Below the pieces are notes generated by a model. That model saw nothing but the letters and a program-made list of their open reading frames with translations. It did no database searches and had not been told where the DNA came from. Below, one piece after another: positions 62,650 to 64,000 of a stretch of DNA of 64,000 nucleotides. Each line of letters begins with the position of its first letter. Within the stretch, counting starts at the first letter, position 1. The translations under genes were made by a program, and so were the position numbers. The stretch comes from Chitinophaga rupis (GTDB taxonomy: Bacteria; Bacteroidota; Bacteroidia; Chitinophagales; Chitinophagaceae), in assembly GCF_900109685.1 (NCBI RefSeq), contig NZ_FOBB01000010.1, forward strand, positions 248,001 to 312,000. Reading direction: 5' to 3'.

Positions 62650-63744
62650 ATGCATAAACGCTTACTGGTAGCCTGCATATGGTTGTGCTGCTGCTTACCT
62701 GCAACAGCACAGCAACTGCATCCGGGCTTTAACCCCAGGGAATATGAGCAGCTGCTGCGTGTAACGGCCCTGCAAGCCGATACGCCCTGGACAAAGGTTG
62801 TAGTGCCTTACCCCGAAAACTGTAACCTCGTATACCGGTCGCCGGTAGTGGGAATGGAAAACCGCTGGGACCTCTGGCTCTGGAACAATCAGGTAGCTAT
62901 TATCAGCATACGCGGCACCACCGGCACCGCTACCTCCTGGCTGGAAAACTTTTATGCCGGGATGATCCCCGCCACCGGCGCACTTCACCTGAACGACAGC
63001 ACCGATTTTCATTATAAGCTGGCGCAGGACAGCAGCGCTTATGTACATGCCGGCTGGACGCTGGGCATGGCCTCTATAGCCCCGGACATTGTAAGTAAAA
63101 TAAAAGCATACTATCAGAAAGGCATACACGAATTTATTATCATGGGGCATAGCCAGGGCGGCGCCATTGCCTTCCTGCTCCGCTCCTACCTGCAATACCT
63201 GGACGATCCTGCTTTCCCGAAAGATATTGTGCTGAAAACCTATTGCAGCGCAGCACCCAAACCCGGTAACCTGCGTTATGCATACGACTATGATTTTATA
63301 ACCCGCGATGGCTGGGGTTTTCGTGTAATAAACCCGCGCGACTGGGTACCGGAAACACCTTTTTCCCTGCAAACCACTAATGATTATACCGCCGTAAATC
63401 CTTTCCGGAATGTTAAAAAAGCGCTGCGCAAACAAAAGTTCTTCATCCGCCTGGCAGTAGGCTATATGTATGGCCGCCTGGACCGGTCAACCAAAAGGGC
63501 CAGCCGCCGCATGCAGCGCATCCTGGGGAAGATGGCATATAAACAGGCCAGCAAAACGGTAAGGGGATATGAACGCCCTGATTTTGTGAACAGCCACAAC
63601 TACACGCCGGCAGGGTCGCCTGTGATCTTATACCCGCAGCCGGGTTACGATGAAAAATTTCCTTTTGACGGTAAGAATGTATTCACACACCACATGCTGC
63701 TACCGTATGTGTACCTGTTAAAACAGAATTATAAGCTGGATTAA
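62650..63744 (+). CDS. Exported class 3 lipase-family protein
   Basis: Secreted alpha/beta hydrolase of 364 residues from the ATG at 62650. Signal peptide LLVACIWLCCCLPATAQ. Lipase_3 motifs: VAIISIRGTTGTATSWLENF (oxyanion region), nucleophile elbow FIIMGHSQGGAIAFLLRSYL with Ser, then VINPRDWVPETPF with the likely Asp, and FVNSHNYTPAG with a likely His. It probably hydrolyses esters of lipids in the periplasm or outside. It starts 4 bases after the nucleotidase gene and is likely co-transcribed with it. Confidence 0.9.
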   Translation: MHKRLLVACIWLCCCLPATAQQLHPGFNPREYEQLLRVTALQADTPWTKVVVPYPENCNLVYRSPVVGMENRWDLWLWNNQVAIISIRGTTGTATSWLENFYAGMIPATGALHLNDSTDFHYKLAQDSSAYVHAGWTLGMASIAPDIVSKIKAYYQKGIHEFIIMGHSQGGAIAFLLRSYLQYLDDPAFPKDIVLKTYCSAAPKPGNLRYAYDYDFITRDGWGFRVINPRDWVPETPFSLQTTNDYTAVNPFRNVKKALRKQKFFIRLAVGYMYGRLDRSTKRASRRMQRILGKMAYKQASKTVRGYERPDFVNSHNYTPAGSPVILYPQPGYDEKFPFDGKNVFTHHMLLPYVYLLKQNYKLD

Positions 63745-63751
63745 AAAAAGA

Positions 63752-63789
63752 ATGATCAACCACCAGTTTTAACACCGGTAATTGATCAT
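63752..63789. terminator. Weak convergent hairpin
   Basis: ATGATCAA (63752-63759) pairs with TTGATCAT (63782-63789) over a 22-base loop that may close further with ACC/GGT. It lies between the lipase gene and the convergent partial gene. Confidence 0.45.
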
Positions 63790-63824
63790 CCATAAACAAA
63801 ACAAACAATCAATCCGCCTTAAAG

Positions 63825-64000
63825 CTATTTGCTGCTGCCTATCCTGCCGCCACCGCCACCAGGACGGCCTTCGCCACGTTTCTTCTTCATTGTTTCCAGC
63901 GCATCAGTATACTTCTTGTACTGATCATCGCTCAGGAAACCTTTCACTTTAGCGTCCCGTTCATCAGCCAGCTTCTTAAAAGCTTCGCGGTCAGGACGGC
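63825..64000 (-). CDS. Partial gene: C-terminus of a Spy/periplasmic-repeat-like protein
   Basis: Minus-strand reading frame that enters from the right edge and stops at 63825-63827. The last 58 codons include REAFKKLADERDAKVKGFL, SDDQYKKYTDALETMKKKR and a glycine-rich tail ending GGGGRIGSSK. The helical charged repeats and the LSDDQYKKY motif recall Spy/CpxP-like periplasmic proteins and the similar small exported proteins encoded next to ECF sigma genes in Bacteroidota. The N-terminus and any signal peptide are outside the window. Confidence 0.6.
   Translation of the reverse strand, partial: RPDREAFKKLADERDAKVKGFLSDDQYKKYTDALETMKKKRGEGRPGGGGGRIGSSK

Noticed and set aside
62695..63435. Open reading frame of 246 codons on the minus strand
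   Set aside because: Antisense to the lipase gene, whose GHSQGG motif and signal peptide settle the coding strand.
1..64000. tRNA, rRNA or insertion sequences
   Set aside because: I found no cloverleaf or rRNA-like sequence, no transposase or integrase gene and no long direct repeats; absence is by eye only, so a tRNA scan would be needed to confirm.

Overview
The window reads as chromosomal DNA of a Chitinophaga-like member of the Bacteroidota. The evidence is a FecR/SusC/SusD cluster with an STN-bearing SusC, a DUF3823 lipoprotein beside SusD, LytTR and LytS-type regulators, MacB/FtsX permeases of about 790 residues, almost no Shine-Dalgarno sequences, and several promoters of the Bacteroidota type (-33 TTTG-like, -7 TAnnTTTG). 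I see no rRNA, tRNA, CRISPR array, phage module or transposase.

Region 1 (0-12.2 kb) is a polysaccharide-utilisation-like locus. It holds a FecR anti-sigma factor, a SusC transporter, a SusD lipoprotein, a DUF3823 lipoprotein and a large secreted glycosidase-like protein of no family I can name. A convergent GH78 alpha-L-rhamnosidase closes the locus, so a rhamnose-containing glycan is a reasonable guess. Region 2 (12.3-25.2 kb) has a methyltransferase, a TolC/adaptor/RND efflux operon, a LytS/LytTR two-component pair with a divergent beta-barrel protein, and small regulator/enzyme pairs (HxlR with DUF3291, DoxX). Region 3 (25.2-30.1 kb) is a second sugar locus: a GxGYxYP putative glycosidase, an AraC regulator and a divergent L-fucose/L-arabinose isomerase-like enzyme.

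Region 4 (30.1-38.1 kb) is a run of single genes: a MacB-like permease with a sigma-54-like promoter, two tandem AHSA1 paralogues, a GlxA-type regulator, a DoxX-like/oxidoreductase pair, a Crp-like regulator and a GreA/B-like factor with two small companions. Region 5 (38.4-45.7 kb) looks like one five-gene transcription unit: two uncharacterised exported proteins whose genes overlap, an OmpR-type response regulator, its histidine kinase and a TonB-dependent receptor. It is the best candidate for an undescribed functional unit. Region 6 (45.7-48.1 kb) is a LysR regulator divergent from a GNAT-DMT exporter operon, with a clear palindromic operator between them. Region 7 (48.3-64 kb) is mostly housekeeping and envelope genes: hybrid kinase, BioA, DUF2911, two SRPBCC proteins, ABC-2 permease, SppA, FolK, deoxynucleoside kinase, BaiN-like flavoprotein, a macroglobulin/plug protein, a 5'-nucleotidase, a class 3 lipase and a truncated gene at the right edge.

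The most unusual structure is intergenic. Between 49.9 and 62.1 kb at least six gaps carry arrays of 7-base units. The phase is 7 bases in every array, but the unit sequence differs from gap to gap. Three loci have the arrays as inverted pairs, and several arrays run into start or stop codons. A separate imperfect palindrome of about 106 bp lies at 38.2-38.3 kb, and two REP-like hairpins share a GTCATTGC arm.
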